This document shows positions 1-9,095 of a stretch of DNA of 64,000 nucleotides, one piece after another (position 1 is the first letter of the stretch; each line of letters starts with the position of its first letter). The stretch lies in contig NZ_FPCI01000002.1 of assembly GCF_900116385.1 (NCBI RefSeq), forward strand, positions 930,001-994,000. Direction: 5' to 3'. The position numbers and the translations under genes are program-made. The notes under the pieces are model-generated. The model was not told the origin of the DNA. It saw nothing but the letters and a program-made list of their open reading frames with translations, and searched no databases. This DNA comes from Pseudoxanthomonas sp. YR558. Lineage in GTDB: Bacteria; Pseudomonadota; Gammaproteobacteria; Xanthomonadales; Xanthomonadaceae.

Positions 1-89
1 TTGTTCTCGGTGAGTGCCTTCTTGCACTCCATCATGCCGGCGCCGGTGCGCTCGCGCAGTTCCTTGACCAGGGAAGCGGTGATTTCCAC
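1..89 (-). CDS. tsf: Elongation factor Ts, N-terminal fragment (runs off window)
   Basis: Guanine-nucleotide exchange factor for EF-Tu. Only the first 29 codons lie in the window; the rest is beyond position 1. The start is read as GTG at 87-89, giving [18 protein letters not shown], followed by [11 protein letters not shown], the strongly conserved EF-Ts N-terminal helix. It lies downstream of rpsB on the same strand, the usual rpsB-tsf order in bacteria. The gap of 128 bp holds two hairpins, so part of tsf expression may depend on readthrough. Confidence 0.93.
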   Translation of the reverse strand, partial: MEITASLVKELRERTGAGMMECKKALTEN

Positions 90-173
90 GGGATTACCTC
101 GGTTAGCGAATTCGGTGGACGGTACGGATGCCGTCCTGTCGTATCCCGGTCGGCGCGAATCGCGCCGGACGGG

Positions 174-205
174 AGGAAAGCCGCCGCGCAGCATGGCGCG
201 GCGGC
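174..205 (-). terminator. Strong intercistronic hairpin between rpsB and tsf
   Basis: Positions 180-189 and 196-205 form a perfect 10-bp GC stem around a 6-nt loop. On the minus strand it is followed by a short TTTCC run, so it is a weak or partial terminator. A second perfect 7-bp stem sits at 151-157/161-167. Either could lower tsf expression relative to rpsB or protect the rpsB 3' end. Confidence 0.45.
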
Positions 206-217
206 GTTGCAGCCGGA

Positions 218-1021
218 TTACTCGGCAGCGGCTTCGTCGGACTTCTTGCCGGCGGCCTTCTTGGCCGGGGCGCGACGGGCACCCTTGTCGTCGCCGCCTT
301 CAGCGAACTCTTCCTCGCGGACGGTCGCGGCGTTCGGCGACGCGGCCTTGCCTTCCAACACGGCGTCGGCGGCGGCACGGGCGTACAGCTGCACGGCGCG
401 GATGGCGTCGTCGTTGCCGGGGATGGCGTAGTCGACCAGGGCCGGGTCGTAGTTGGAGTCGACCACCGCGATCACCGGGATGCCGAGCTTCTTGGCTTCC
501 TTGATGGCGATGTCTTCATGGCCGATGTCGATGACGAACAGCGCGTCCGGCAGACGGTTCATGTCCTTGATGCCGCCCAGCGAGGCTTCCAGCTTGTCGC
601 GCTCGCGGCGCAGGCCCAGCACTTCGTGCTTGACCAGCTTCTCGAAGGTGCCGTCGGTTTCGGCGGATTCCAGTTCCTTCAGGCGGGCGACCGACTTCTT
701 CACGGTGGCGAAGTTGGTCAGCGTGCCGCCCAGCCAACGCTGGGTCATGTACGGCATGCCACAACGCACGGCCTCTTCCTTCACGGCTTCGCGCGCGCTG
801 CGCTTGGTGCCCAGGAACAGCACGGTGCCGCGCTTCTGGGCAACGCCCGAGAGGAAGTTCATCGCGTCGTTGAACAGCGGAACGGTCTTCTCGAGGTTGA
901 TGATGTGGATCTTGCCGCGGGCACCGAAGATGTACGGCGCCATCTTGGGGTTCCAGTAGCGGGTCTGGTGGCCGAAATGGACGCCGGCTTCCAGCATCTG
1001 GCGCATGGTGACTTGGGGCAT
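218..1021 (-). CDS. rpsB: 30S ribosomal protein S2
   Basis: Small-subunit ribosomal protein S2, 267 aa. The N-terminus [20 protein letters not shown] and the later segments [20 protein letters not shown] and [14 protein letters not shown] are family hallmarks. The start ATG at 1019-1021 has AGGAG about 7 nt upstream; longer in-frame extensions to 1150 have no family support. The C-terminus carries an Ala/Lys-rich tail ([14 protein letters not shown]). It is first in the rpsB-tsf operon, behind a strong promoter and a roughly 200-nt leader. Known biology: S2 represses its own operon in enterobacteria through the leader RNA; whether that holds here is inference. Confidence 0.98.
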   Translation of the reverse strand: MPQVTMRQMLEAGVHFGHQTRYWNPKMAPYIFGARGKIHIINLEKTVPLFNDAMNFLSGVAQKRGTVLFLGTKRSAREAVKEEAVRCGMPYMTQRWLGGTLTNFATVKKSVARLKELESAETDGTFEKLVKHEVLGLRRERDKLEASLGGIKDMNRLPDALFVIDIGHEDIAIKEAKKLGIPVIAVVDSNYDPALVDYAIPGNDDAIRAVQLYARAAADAVLEGKAASPNAATVREEEFAEGGDDKGARRAPAKKAAGKKSDEAAAE

Positions 1022-1233
1022 TGCTCTACTCCTGATAAGGAACCCGCCGCCAGGCAAAAGGAAGGCGGTGCCCGCGAGGGCAGGGTTCCGGGGTTGGGCC
1101 TCCCTGTCGCTTCCGTGACCGAACCCTTCTGGTGAAGGGCACCCCGGCACGGGCGGTGGCGACAGGTGTGGATTCGTCGGTGACGCCCGACGTGGGCGGT
1201 CCGGCCGGGCGTGCCCGGGCGCGAAGCCGCGGG

Positions 1234-1263
1234 ATTATAGCCGTCATCGGCGGCTGGCCGCAA
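1234..1263 (-). promoter_or_regulatory. rpsB promoter
   Basis: On the minus strand the -35 is TTGCGG (1258-1263) and the -10 is a perfect TATAAT (1234-1239), with an 18-bp spacer. The start point would fall near 1227, leaving a leader of about 205 nt before the rpsB ATG at 1021. The 1022-1338 interval holds no gene; it carries this promoter, the leader and the map promoter. Confidence 0.75.
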
Positions 1264-1303
1264 ACCGAGGGCGGGCCGCGGAGGGGGCGGAAGTCCCGGG
1301 GCG

Positions 1304-1332
1304 TTCAGCTGGCGGGCCAAATGGGGGATAAT
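1304..1332 (+). promoter_or_regulatory. Possible map promoter (leaderless start)
   Basis: GATAAT at 1327-1332 is a good -10 hexamer, with TTCAGC at 1304-1309 as a weak -35 and a 17-bp spacer. The map ATG begins at 1339, only 6 nt after the -10, so transcription would begin at or next to the A of ATG and the mRNA would be leaderless. Confidence 0.4.
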
Positions 1333-1338
1333 CGGCCA

Positions 1339-2115
1339 ATGGCCATCCAGCTGAAAACCCCCGAAGACCTCGCCCAGATGCGCATCGCCGGCCGGCTGGC
1401 CGCCGAGGTGCTCCAGGTGGTCGCCCCGCACGTGAAGCCGGGCGTGACCACCGCCGAACTCGACCGCATCTGCCACGATCACATCGTCAACGTGCAGAAG
1501 GCGATCCCGGCGAACGTGGGCTACAAGGGCTTCCCGGCCACCGTCTGCACCTCGGTCAACAACGTCATCTGCCACGGTATCCCCAGCGAAGGGAAGGTCC
1601 TCAAGGACGGCGACATCCTCAACATCGATGTCACCGTCATCAAGGACGGTTGGCACGGCGACACCAGCCGCATGTACGTCGTCGGCACCCCGTCCGTGAT
1701 GGCGAAGCGCCTGGTGGACGTCACCCGCGAGGCCATGTTCCGCGGCATCCGTGCGGTGAAGCCGGGCGCCACCCTGGGCGACGTGGGTTACGCGATCCAG
1801 CAGTACGCGGAGGGCGAACGCTTCAGCGTGGTGCGTGAGTACTGCGGCCACGGCATCGGCAAGGTCTACCACGACGAACCGCAGGTGCTGCATTACGGCC
1901 GCTCGGGCGAAGGCGTGGTCCTGAAGCCGGGTATGACCTTCACCATCGAGCCGATGATCAACGAGGGCGCCCGCCATACCAAGGTACTGCCCGATGGTTG
2001 GACCGTGGTGACCAAGGACCGCAAGCTTTCGGCGCAGTGGGAGCACACGGTGGCGGTCACCGAGGATGGCGTCGAAATCCTGACCCGCGTGCCGGGCGAC
2101 GACAACGACCTGTGA
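1339..2115 (+). CDS. map: Type I methionine aminopeptidase
   Basis: Removes the initiator methionine from nascent proteins; 258 aa, close to the 264 aa of E. coli Map. Visible dinuclear-metal ligands are the two Asp of INIDVTVIKDGWHGDTSRMY-type sequence (here NIDVTVIKDGWHGDTSRM), the His of EYCGHGIG, the Glu of FTIEPMI and the Glu of QWEHT. The ATG at 1339 gives MAIQLKTPEDLAQMRIAGRL; earlier in-frame codons lack family similarity. It diverges from rpsB, and its stop overlaps the GTG of glnD, so the two are translationally coupled. Confidence 0.97.
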   Translation: MAIQLKTPEDLAQMRIAGRLAAEVLQVVAPHVKPGVTTAELDRICHDHIVNVQKAIPANVGYKGFPATVCTSVNNVICHGIPSEGKVLKDGDILNIDVTVIKDGWHGDTSRMYVVGTPSVMAKRLVDVTREAMFRGIRAVKPGATLGDVGYAIQQYAEGERFSVVREYCGHGIGKVYHDEPQVLHYGRSGEGVVLKPGMTFTIEPMINEGARHTKVLPDGWTVVTKDRKLSAQWEHTVAVTEDGVEILTRVPGDDNDL

Positions 2116-4754
2116 GCGTCCCGGTAGCCGCGAACGGACATGCGACGCGGCTTCCGGACATCGGCCCGGATGTCGCCGATGACGCGGCCTGGTCGGCCGC
2201 GGCCCGTATCTCGCTGGGTCACACCGATGCCCGCCTGGACAAGCGTTTCGACCAGGATGACGGCATGGACCGCATCTTGGCCTTGCGCGCGCGCGCGGTC
2301 GACCATCTTCTGAAAGACGCGTGGTTGCGCTGTATCCCGGAGAACGCGCCGATGGCCCTGTTCGCCGTGGGCGGTTACGGGCGCGGCGAACTGTTCCCGC
2401 AATCGGACGTCGACGTGCTCGTGCTGGCCGGTAGCGACGTGCAGCTGGCCCATCACGATGCGGTGGCGCGTTTCTTCGCGACGTTGTGGGATGCCGGCCT
2501 GCCGATCAGCCACAGCGTGCGTTCGGCGGTGGAATGCACTGCGGCTGCGGCCGCGGACCAGACCGTATTGACCGCGCTGATCGAAGAGCGCCTGATCGTC
2601 GGCGAGCCCGTCGACGAAGGTCTGCTGATCGATGCGATCGGCCCGGCCCGCGTGTGGCCGCCGCGCGATTTCTTCGTGGCCAAGCGCGAGGAACTGCGCA
2701 TCCGCCACGCGCGTTTCGGCGATACCTCGGACAATCTCGAACCCAACATCAAGGATGGTCCGGGCGGTCTGCGCGACCTGCACACGCTGGGCTGGATGGC
2801 GCTGCGCACGTTCGGTGTGCGCGATCTCGAACCCTTGGTGGGCATGGGCCACCTGGGCCAGGACGAAGCCGTGGCGCTGGCGCGAGAACGCCGTGCATTG
2901 GGCCGCCTGCGTTATGGCCTGCATCGCGTGGCCGGGCGGGCGGAAGAGCGGTTGCGCTTCGATTACCAGAAGACCCTGGCCCAGCGGCTGGGGTTCGCCG
3001 ACGACGCGGAAAATCTCGGCGTCGAGAAGATGATGCAGGGGTTCTACCGCAGCGCCGCCATCGTGCGCCGGATCAGCGATCGCCTGCTTCAGCGCTTCGA
3101 AGAGCAGTTCGACGGCGAAGCGCTGGCCGAACCGCTAGACGCGGACTTCGCCCTGCGTCGCGGCTACCTCGCCGCGCGCGACGCCGCTTGGCCGTCGGGC
3201 GATGCCTCGCAGGTTTTCGCGCTGTTCGCGGCGTGGGCCGCGAACCCGCAGGTGCGCGGGCTGCATTCGCGCACCGCGCGCGCACTGGCCGAGTCGTTGC
3301 CGAAGCTGTCGTCGTATCCACAGGCAGGGCGCAGTCAGCGCGATGCCTTCATGGCCCTGCTGCGCGGGCCGCGCGCGGTGGAAACGCTCACCCGCATGGC
3401 GCGGCTGGGCGTGCTGGGGCAGTGGATTCCTGCCTTCGCACGTGTCTCAGGACGCATGCAGTTCGACCTGTTCCACGTCTATACCGTCGACCAGCACACG
3501 CTGATGGTGCTGCGGAACATCGCCGCCTTCGCCGCCGGTCGCGCCGATGAGCGCTTCTCGATCGCGCACGAAGTGTGGCCGCGCCTGCGCAAGCCCGAGC
3601 TGCTGCTGCTGGCCGGGCTCTTCCACGATATCGCCAAAGGCCGGGGCGGCGATCACTCCGAACTTGGTGCGGTCGACGCGCGCGAGTTCTGTGCCGCGCA
3701 TGCGCTCAGCGAATCCGACACCGACCTGGTGGCCTGGCTGGTGGAGCAGCATCTGCGCATGTCGGTGACCGCGCAGAAGCAGGACATCGCCGATCCCGAC
3801 GTGATCCATGCGTTCGCCGCCTTGGTAAAGGACCGGGAGCGTCTCGACTATCTCTACCTGCTCACCTGCGCCGATATCGCGGGCACCAGCCCGAAGCTCT
3901 GGAATGCGTGGAAGGACCGACTGCTCGCCGACCTCTACTTCGCTGCGCGCCGCGTGCTGCGCGAAGGGCTCGAGAATCCGGTGGCCATGGAGGAGCGGCT
4001 CTTCGAAGCGCGCGGCAGCGTGCGCGCGCTCCTGGAAGTGCAGGGAATGACGGCGGCACAGGCCGACACCTTGTTCGCCACGATGCCGGAAGAGAGTTTC
4101 CTGCGCTTCCGGCCCGAGCAGCTGGCCTGGCAGGCCCATGCGATTCGCGGTGCGGCGTCGGGCGAGACCCGCGTGCGAGCACGTCGGATCGCCGACGATG
4201 CCGATGCGATGGAAGTGTTCGTTCATTCGCCGGATCGCGACGGTCTGTTCGCCGCCATCCTGGCCACGCTGGATCGCATGGGCTTCGCCATCCACCAGGC
4301 GCGTGTGCTGGTGGGGCCGCAGGGTGCCATCTTCGATACCTTCGAAGTGTTGCCGGCCGACACCTATGCGCCGCGCGACCCGGCCGACATCGAGCAGGGG
4401 CTTGGCGAAGCGCTGTCGCGACCGCTGGACAGCGTGCGCACGTCGCGCCGCGCCGTGCCGCGCCAGCTGAAGCATTTCCGGTTCGCGCCGCGCATCGAAT
4501 TCGGCACCACGCCGGATGGTCGCCGCACGATCCTCGGCCTGGTCGCGCCCGATCGCCCCGGCCTGCTGTCCGACGTCGCCCAGGTGCTGCGCCGCCAGCG
4601 CCTGCGCGTGCACGACGCGCGCATCGCGACATTCGGTGAACGCGCCGAGGACGTATTCCAGATCACCGACGAACACGACCAGCCCCTTACCGACACCGTC
4701 GAACAGGATGCGCTGCGCGACGCGCTGCGCGCCGGCCTCGATACCCCCACCTGA
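2112..4754 (+). CDS. glnD: Bifunctional [protein-PII] uridylyltransferase/UMP-removing enzyme
   Basis: Nitrogen sensor: uridylylates PII proteins (GlnB/GlnK) at low glutamine and removes UMP at high glutamine. It has 880 aa, against 890 in E. coli. Order: nucleotidyltransferase domain with [17 protein letters not shown] at residues 87-103; HD phosphohydrolase with [17 protein letters not shown] near residue 500; two C-terminal ACT domains ([17 protein letters not shown] and [18 protein letters not shown]) that bind glutamine. The GTG start at 2112 overlaps the map stop (GTGA). It lies upstream of dapD, the usual order in xanthomonads. Confidence 0.97.
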   Translation: MSVPVAANGHATRLPDIGPDVADDAAWSAAARISLGHTDARLDKRFDQDDGMDRILALRARAVDHLLKDAWLRCIPENAPMALFAVGGYGRGELFPQSDVDVLVLAGSDVQLAHHDAVARFFATLWDAGLPISHSVRSAVECTAAAAADQTVLTALIEERLIVGEPVDEGLLIDAIGPARVWPPRDFFVAKREELRIRHARFGDTSDNLEPNIKDGPGGLRDLHTLGWMALRTFGVRDLEPLVGMGHLGQDEAVALARERRALGRLRYGLHRVAGRAEERLRFDYQKTLAQRLGFADDAENLGVEKMMQGFYRSAAIVRRISDRLLQRFEEQFDGEALAEPLDADFALRRGYLAARDAAWPSGDASQVFALFAAWAANPQVRGLHSRTARALAESLPKLSSYPQAGRSQRDAFMALLRGPRAVETLTRMARLGVLGQWIPAFARVSGRMQFDLFHVYTVDQHTLMVLRNIAAFAAGRADERFSIAHEVWPRLRKPELLLLAGLFHDIAKGRGGDHSELGAVDAREFCAAHALSESDTDLVAWLVEQHLRMSVTAQKQDIADPDVIHAFAALVKDRERLDYLYLLTCADIAGTSPKLWNAWKDRLLADLYFAARRVLREGLENPVAMEERLFEARGSVRALLEVQGMTAAQADTLFATMPEESFLRFRPEQLAWQAHAIRGAASGETRVRARRIADDADAMEVFVHSPDRDGLFAAILATLDRMGFAIHQARVLVGPQGAIFDTFEVLPADTYAPRDPADIEQGLGEALSRPLDSVRTSRRAVPRQLKHFRFAPRIEFGTTPDGRRTILGLVAPDRPGLLSDVAQVLRRQRLRVHDARIATFGERAEDVFQITDEHDQPLTDTVEQDALRDALRAGLDTPT

Positions 4755-4776
4755 GCAGAACCCAGCAGGACGTTTG

Positions 4777-5628
4777 ATGACCCGCAAAGCCACCAAGACC
4801 GAAGAACTGAAATCCACCATCGAGAGCGCGTTCGAGCGCCGCGCCGAGCTGACGCCGGCCGAGATCGAGGGTTCCACCCGCACCGCCGTCGAACTGGCCA
4901 TCGAAGGCCTGGAAGCCGGCAAGCTGCGCGTGGCCGAGCCGGATGGCAAGGGCGGCTGGAAGGTCAACGAGTGGCTGAAGAAAGCCGTGCTGCTGTATTT
5001 CCGGGTCAACGAGATGGAGCTGGTCGAGGCCTATCCCGCGCCGTTCTGGGACAAGGTCGAAGCGCGTTTCGGCGCGTTCGACGAGAACGACTTCCGCAAG
5101 CTGGGCGTGCGTGTCGTCCCGGGTGCTATCGCGCGCCGCGGTAGCTACTTCGGCAAGGACGTCGTGCTGATGCCGAGCTTCGTCAACATCGGCGCATACG
5201 TCGGCGAAGGCACCATGGTCGACACCTGGGCGACGGTGGGTTCGTGCGCCCAGATCGGCAAGCATTGCCACCTGTCCGGCGGCGCCGGCATCGGCGGCGT
5301 GCTGGAGCCGCTGCAGGCCAGCCCCACCATCATCGAAGACCATTGCTTCATCGGCGCGCGCTCGGAAGTCGTCGAGGGCGTGGTGGTCGGCCATCACAGC
5401 GTGATCGGCATGGGCGTGTTCATCGGCCAGTCCACCCGCATCTATAACCGCGCGACGAAGGAAATCACCTACGGCTACGTGCCGCCGGGCAGCGTGGTGG
5501 TGTCCGGCTCGCTGCCGGCCGCCGATGGTTCGCACTCGCTGTACTGCGCCGTGATCGTCAAGCAGGTCGACGAGAAGACGCGCAGCAAGACCAGCGTCAA
5601 CGAACTGCTGCGCGGCCTGGCGGACTGA
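4777..5628 (+). CDS. dapD: 2,3,4,5-tetrahydropyridine-2,6-dicarboxylate N-succinyltransferase
   Basis: Succinyl-CoA-dependent step of the succinylase branch of lysine/meso-diaminopimelate synthesis, cytoplasmic; 283 aa. The N-terminal helical domain ([20 protein letters not shown]) is followed by a left-handed beta-helix of hexapeptide repeats, with [20 protein letters not shown] and [20 protein letters not shown]. The ATG at 4777 has AGGA about 8 nt upstream. It is 22 nt after glnD and 3 nt before yffB, so it is probably cotranscribed with both and with dapE two genes on. Confidence 0.97.
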   Translation: MTRKATKTEELKSTIESAFERRAELTPAEIEGSTRTAVELAIEGLEAGKLRVAEPDGKGGWKVNEWLKKAVLLYFRVNEMELVEAYPAPFWDKVEARFGAFDENDFRKLGVRVVPGAIARRGSYFGKDVVLMPSFVNIGAYVGEGTMVDTWATVGSCAQIGKHCHLSGGAGIGGVLEPLQASPTIIEDHCFIGARSEVVEGVVVGHHSVIGMGVFIGQSTRIYNRATKEITYGYVPPGSVVVSGSLPAADGSHSLYCAVIVKQVDEKTRSKTSVNELLRGLAD

Positions 5629-5631
5629 TCG

Positions 5632-5994
5632 ATGGCGACGACGCTTTATGGCCTGAAGAACTGCGACACCTGCAAGAAGGCGACGAAGTGGCTGGACCGC
5701 TTCGGCGTCGCATACGAATTCGTCGACTACCGCGACAACCGGCAGGCGCCGGAGACGCTGAGGGAATGGGCGGAGAAGGCGGGTGGCTGGGATGCGCTGA
5801 TCAACAAGTCGTCGACGACGTGGCGGCAGTTGCCCGAGAACCGCAAGTCACCCGGTTCCGATGCGGAATGGAAGCTGTTGCTGAAGGAGTATCCGCAGCT
5901 GATCCGGCGTCCTGTGGTCGTCGGCGACGTGGCGGGCTTTTCACAGGGCTTCAGTGACAATGGCTTCAAGAAACTGTTCGGAGCCGGCACGTGA
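5632..5994 (+). CDS. yffB: YffB/ArsC-like Spx-family thioredoxin-fold protein
   Basis: Small (120 aa) ArsC/Spx-family protein. The [12 protein letters not shown] segment carries a Cys-x-x-Cys near residues 12-15, and the C-terminal RRPVV corresponds to the cis-Pro region of the fold. No arsenate reductase activity is implied: YffB-type proteins lack clear arsenate function, and the family's physiological role is unsettled. It is sandwiched between dapD and dapE, a recurrent arrangement in gammaproteobacteria, and its stop overlaps the dapE start. Confidence 0.88.
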   Translation: MATTLYGLKNCDTCKKATKWLDRFGVAYEFVDYRDNRQAPETLREWAEKAGGWDALINKSSTTWRQLPENRKSPGSDAEWKLLLKEYPQLIRRPVVVGDVAGFSQGFSDNGFKKLFGAGT

Positions 5995-7133
5995 GTGACG
6001 TCGTTGAACTTTCCAGCGAACTGATCCGTCGCCATTCGGTCACGCCCGACGACGCCGGATGCCAGCAGGTACTAGCGACGCGGTTGAACCAGTGGGGATT
6101 CCACTGCGAGCACCTGCGTTTCGGCGATACCGACAACCTGTGGGCCACGCACGGCAGCGGCGAGCCCGTGCTGGTGCTGCTCGGACATACCGACGTGGTG
6201 CCGCCGGGGCCGCTCTCTGCCTGGACCAGCGATCCGTTCGTGCCGACCGTGCGCGATGGCGTGTTGTACGGGCGCGGTACGGCGGACATGAAATGCAGTG
6301 TGGCCGCGTGCACGATCGCGCTGGAGCGCTTCGTCGATGCGCATCCTGACCATCCGGGCACGGTCGCGCTGCTCGTCACCTCGGATGAAGAAGGCGATGC
6401 GCACGACGGCGTGAAGAAGGTGGCGGCGCTGTTCCGCGAGCGCGGCCAGCGGATCGACTGGTGCATTACCGGCGAGCCCTCATCCAAGGAAACGCTCGGT
6501 GACCTGCTGCGCGTCGGACGGCGCGGCACGCTGACCGGCACGCTCAGCGTGCATGGCGTGCAGGGCCACGTGGCCTATCCGCACAAGGCGCTCAATCCGA
6601 TCCACAAGGCGCTGCCGGCGCTGGACGAACTCGCGGCGCGGCAATGGGACGAGGGCTACGAAACCTTTCCGCCGACCAGCCTGCAGATTTCCAACATCCA
6701 CGCCGGCACCGGCGCCAGCAACGTCATCCCCGGCGAATTGCAGGTGGTGTTCAACCTGCGCTTCAACCCGTCATGGACGGCGGAGAAGCTGGAGCAGGAG
6801 ATCGAAGCGATCTTCCGTAAGCACGGGCTGGAGTACAGCATCACGTGGTTACGTGGTGGCGAGCCTTTCTACACGCCCGAAGGCCATCTGCGGGCCACGG
6901 CGCGCGCGGTGCTCGGCGAGTTCGCCGGTGCGCCGCCGGAAGAGAGCACGGCAGGCGGCACCTCGGATGCCCGTTTCATCGCGCCCCTGGGCGCGGAGTG
7001 CATCGAGGTCGGTCCGGTCAATGCCAGCATCCACAAAGTCGACGAACATGTGCGGGTGACCGACCTGGAAGCCCTGCCGGGCCTTTACCAGGCCCTGGTG
7101 GAGCGTCTGATGCTGACCCGGCCCGCCCGCTGA
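5991..7133 (+). CDS. dapE: Succinyl-diaminopimelate desuccinylase
   Basis: Zn-dependent M20 hydrolase giving LL-diaminopimelate and succinate, two steps after DapD. 380 aa. Metal ligands are visible: His in [11 protein letters not shown], Asp in [14 protein letters not shown], the Glu pair in TSDEEGDA, and the C-terminal GGTSDARF segment. The start is a GTG at 5991 ([20 protein letters not shown]) overlapping the yffB stop as GTGA. Its own stop overlaps an ATG of the downstream leader frame (TGATG at 7131-7135). Confidence 0.96.
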   Translation: MSDVVELSSELIRRHSVTPDDAGCQQVLATRLNQWGFHCEHLRFGDTDNLWATHGSGEPVLVLLGHTDVVPPGPLSAWTSDPFVPTVRDGVLYGRGTADMKCSVAACTIALERFVDAHPDHPGTVALLVTSDEEGDAHDGVKKVAALFRERGQRIDWCITGEPSSKETLGDLLRVGRRGTLTGTLSVHGVQGHVAYPHKALNPIHKALPALDELAARQWDEGYETFPPTSLQISNIHAGTGASNVIPGELQVVFNLRFNPSWTAEKLEQEIEAIFRKHGLEYSITWLRGGEPFYTPEGHLRATARAVLGEFAGAPPEESTAGGTSDARFIAPLGAECIEVGPVNASIHKVDEHVRVTDLEALPGLYQALVERLMLTRPAR

Positions 7134-7207
7134 TGACGGCAAGCGAGCCGGTTCCCTTACGGATGAAACAGTTGCGCGGCCCCGCCGGGACCGGTTACGG
7201 TCGCCCC

Positions 7208-7291
7208 ATGCCTTGCCGCGCCACCATCGCCAATAACCGCAACAACCTGCGCCCGAACAACGGGGCGCGGGCGATGCGGCTCTGCGACTAG
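7208..7291 (+). CDS. Asparagine-rich leader peptide of asnB
   Basis: A 27-codon frame ATG(7208)-TAG(7291) encoding MPCRATIANNRNNLRPNNGA followed by RAMRLCD. Six of 27 codons are Asn, in three adjacent pairs at 7232/7235, 7241/7244 and 7256/7259. The in-frame ATGs at 7163 and 7133 would give 42- or 52-aa versions; none has a clear Shine-Dalgarno. It ends 27 nt before a terminator hairpin and 100 nt before asnB. The layout is that of his, thr or leu leader peptides, with Asn as the sensed amino acid. Not recognised from a database; inferred from sequence. Confidence 0.72.
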   Translation: MPCRATIANNRNNLRPNNGARAMRLCD

Positions 7292-7351
7292 GCAAAGAAA
7301 GACCTGCCGGATTCCAGAAACCCGCATCGCAAGATGCGGGTTTCTTCGTTT
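7225..7351 (+). promoter_or_regulatory. Transcription attenuator controlling asnB (alternative RNA hairpins)
   Basis: Three mutually exclusive pairings can be read directly. Terminator: 7318-7328 with 7333-7343, 11 perfect bp, GCAA loop, then CTTCGTTT. Antiterminator: 7271-7279 (GCGATGCGG) with 7322-7330 (CCGCATCGC), 9 perfect bp, which consumes the 5' arm of the terminator. Anti-antiterminator: 7225-7231 (CATCGCC) with 7270-7276 (GGCGATG), 7 perfect bp. The Asn codons lie between 7232 and 7261. A ribosome stalled there would free 7271-7279 and allow readthrough; one reaching the stop at 7291 would cover it and allow termination. Confidence 0.75.
7318..7351 (+). terminator. Rho-independent terminator (attenuator hairpin) before asnB
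   Basis: Perfect 11-bp stem 7318-7328/7333-7343 with GCAA tetraloop, followed by a T-rich tail. It would end dapE transcription or act conditionally on asnB. The 5' arm is shared with the antiterminator described for this leader. Confidence 0.85.
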
Positions 7352-7391
7352 CAGGCCTCCGATTCCTAACCCCACCCAGGAGCTTCCACCC

Positions 7392-9095
7392 ATGTGTTCC
7401 ATCTTCGGCATCTTCGGGCTGCAGCCCGGCGACGACATCGCGGCGCTGCGACGGCAGTCCCTCGAGCTTTCCCAGAAGCAGCGCCACCGCGGGCCGGACT
7501 GGAGCGGCGTCTACCACGACGACGGTGCGATCCTGGTGCACGAACGGCTGGCCATCGTCGACCCGGCCGGCGGATCGCAACCGCTGCGCTCGGCCGATGG
7601 CACGCTGGTGCTGGCGGTCAATGGCGAGATCTACAACCACCGCGAGTTGAAAGCAGAGCTGGCGCAGGACTACGCCTTCCAGACCGGTTCGGACTGCGAG
7701 GTCATCAACGCGCTGTATCGCGAAGATACGCCGGCCGCCTTCCTCAACCGCCTCAACGGTATCTTCGCGTTCGCACTGTGGGACCGTGCGACGGGACGTG
7801 CGTTGATCGCACGCGATCCGATCGGCGTCTGCCCGCTGTACTGGGGCCATGATCGCGAAGGTCGCCTGTGCGTGGCCTCGGAGATGAAGGCGCTGGCGCC
7901 GATCTGCGCGGACGTGGCGCAGTTCCCGCCGGGTCACTACTACGACGCCGCCACGCGGGAATTGGTGAAGTACTACGAGAAGCCCTGGCGCGACTACCCC
8001 GCCGTCGAAGGCGTACAGGTGCGGAAAGAAGAACTGCGCGAAGCCTTCGAACGCGCCGTGCACCGGCAGCTGATGACCGACGTGCCGTACGGCGTGTTGC
8101 TCTCCGGCGGACTGGATTCGTCGCTGGTCGCGGCGGTCGCCGCGCGCTACGCACGCCATCGCATCGAGGACAACGACACGACGGAAGCGTGGTGGCCGCG
8201 CCTGCATTCCTTCGCCATCGGCCTGGACGGGTCGCCCGACCTGGCCGCGGCTGAAGTGGCGGCGAAGGCGCTGGGCACCGTGCACCACGGCTTCACCTAC
8301 ACGTTCCAGGAGGGGCTGGATGCGATCCCCGAGGTGATCCGCCATATCGAGACCTACGACGTCACCACCATTCGTGCGTCCACGCCGATGTACCTGTTGG
8401 CGCGGCGGATCAAGGCGATGGGGGTCAAGATGGTGTTGTCGGGCGAGGGCAGCGACGAAATCTTCGGCGGCTACCTGTATTTCCACAAGGCGCCGAACGC
8501 GCGGGAATTCCACGAAGAGTTGGTGCGCAAGCTGGACGCGCTGCACAACTACGACTGCCTGCGCGCCAACAAATCGATGATGGCGTGGGGCGTGGAGCCG
8601 CGCGTGCCGTTCTTGGACGTCGAATTCCTCGACGTGGCGATGAAGATGGATGCTGCACACAAGATGATCGACAAGACGAGCCAGGGCGCGAAGCGCATGG
8701 AGAAGGGCGTGCTGCGCGAGGCGTTCGATGGCTACTTGCCGGAATCGATCCTGTGGCGGCAGAAGGAGCAGTTCAGCGACGGCGTCGGCTATGGCTGGAT
8801 CGACGGCTTGAAGGCGCACGCCGAAGCGCAGGTCAGCGATCGCGAACTGGCGGCGGCCGACAAGCGCTTCCCGGTGAATCCGCCGCAGACCAAGGAAGCC
8901 TATTTCTACCGCACGCTGTTCGAGCAGCACTACCCGGGCCAGGCTTGCGCCGAGACGGTGCCGGGCGGCAAGTCGATCGCGTGTTCGTCGCCGGCCGCCA
9001 TCGCCTGGGACGCCAGCTTCGCGAAGATGGCCGATCCGTCCGGTCGTGCCGTCGCCGGCGTGCATGCGTCCGCGCTGCAGGCGGCGACGACATGA
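7392..9095 (+). CDS. asnB: Asparagine synthase B (glutamine-hydrolysing)
   Basis: Makes asparagine from aspartate, ATP and glutamine; 567 aa against 554 in E. coli. N-terminal class II glutaminase: Cys2 nucleophile (MCSIFGIFG), RHRGPDWSG, AVNGEIYNH and the GSDCEVI segment. C-terminal synthetase: PPi-loop SGGLDSS at 238-244 and LSGEGSDEIFGGYLYF. The ATG at 7392 is required for Cys2 and has AGGAG at 7379-7383. It sits behind an Asn-codon attenuator, and its stop overlaps the following small gene (ATGA), so the two are probably one transcript. Confidence 0.97.
   Translation: MCSIFGIFGLQPGDDIAALRRQSLELSQKQRHRGPDWSGVYHDDGAILVHERLAIVDPAGGSQPLRSADGTLVLAVNGEIYNHRELKAELAQDYAFQTGSDCEVINALYREDTPAAFLNRLNGIFAFALWDRATGRALIARDPIGVCPLYWGHDREGRLCVASEMKALAPICADVAQFPPGHYYDAATRELVKYYEKPWRDYPAVEGVQVRKEELREAFERAVHRQLMTDVPYGVLLSGGLDSSLVAAVAARYARHRIEDNDTTEAWWPRLHSFAIGLDGSPDLAAAEVAAKALGTVHHGFTYTFQEGLDAIPEVIRHIETYDVTTIRASTPMYLLARRIKAMGVKMVLSGEGSDEIFGGYLYFHKAPNAREFHEELVRKLDALHNYDCLRANKSMMAWGVEPRVPFLDVEFLDVAMKMDAAHKMIDKTSQGAKRMEKGVLREAFDGYLPESILWRQKEQFSDGVGYGWIDGLKAHAEAQVSDRELAAADKRFPVNPPQTKEAYFYRTLFEQHYPGQACAETVPGGKSIACSSPAAIAWDASFAKMADPSGRAVAGVHASALQAATT

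Noticed and set aside
5632-5994. Arsenate reductase
   Set aside because: The dapD-dapE context and YffB-like sequence fit the Spx/YffB subgroup; no ars genes are nearby.
7318-7351. Reading this hairpin as only the dapE terminator
   Set aside because: Possible, but it ignores the perfect 9-bp alternative pairing and the clustered Asn codons just upstream, so attenuation is the better explanation.
6849-9065. 738-codon minus-strand frame across asnB and dapE
   Set aside because: Shadow frame: it runs through the attenuator and the catalytic segments of asnB and has no recognisable domain.
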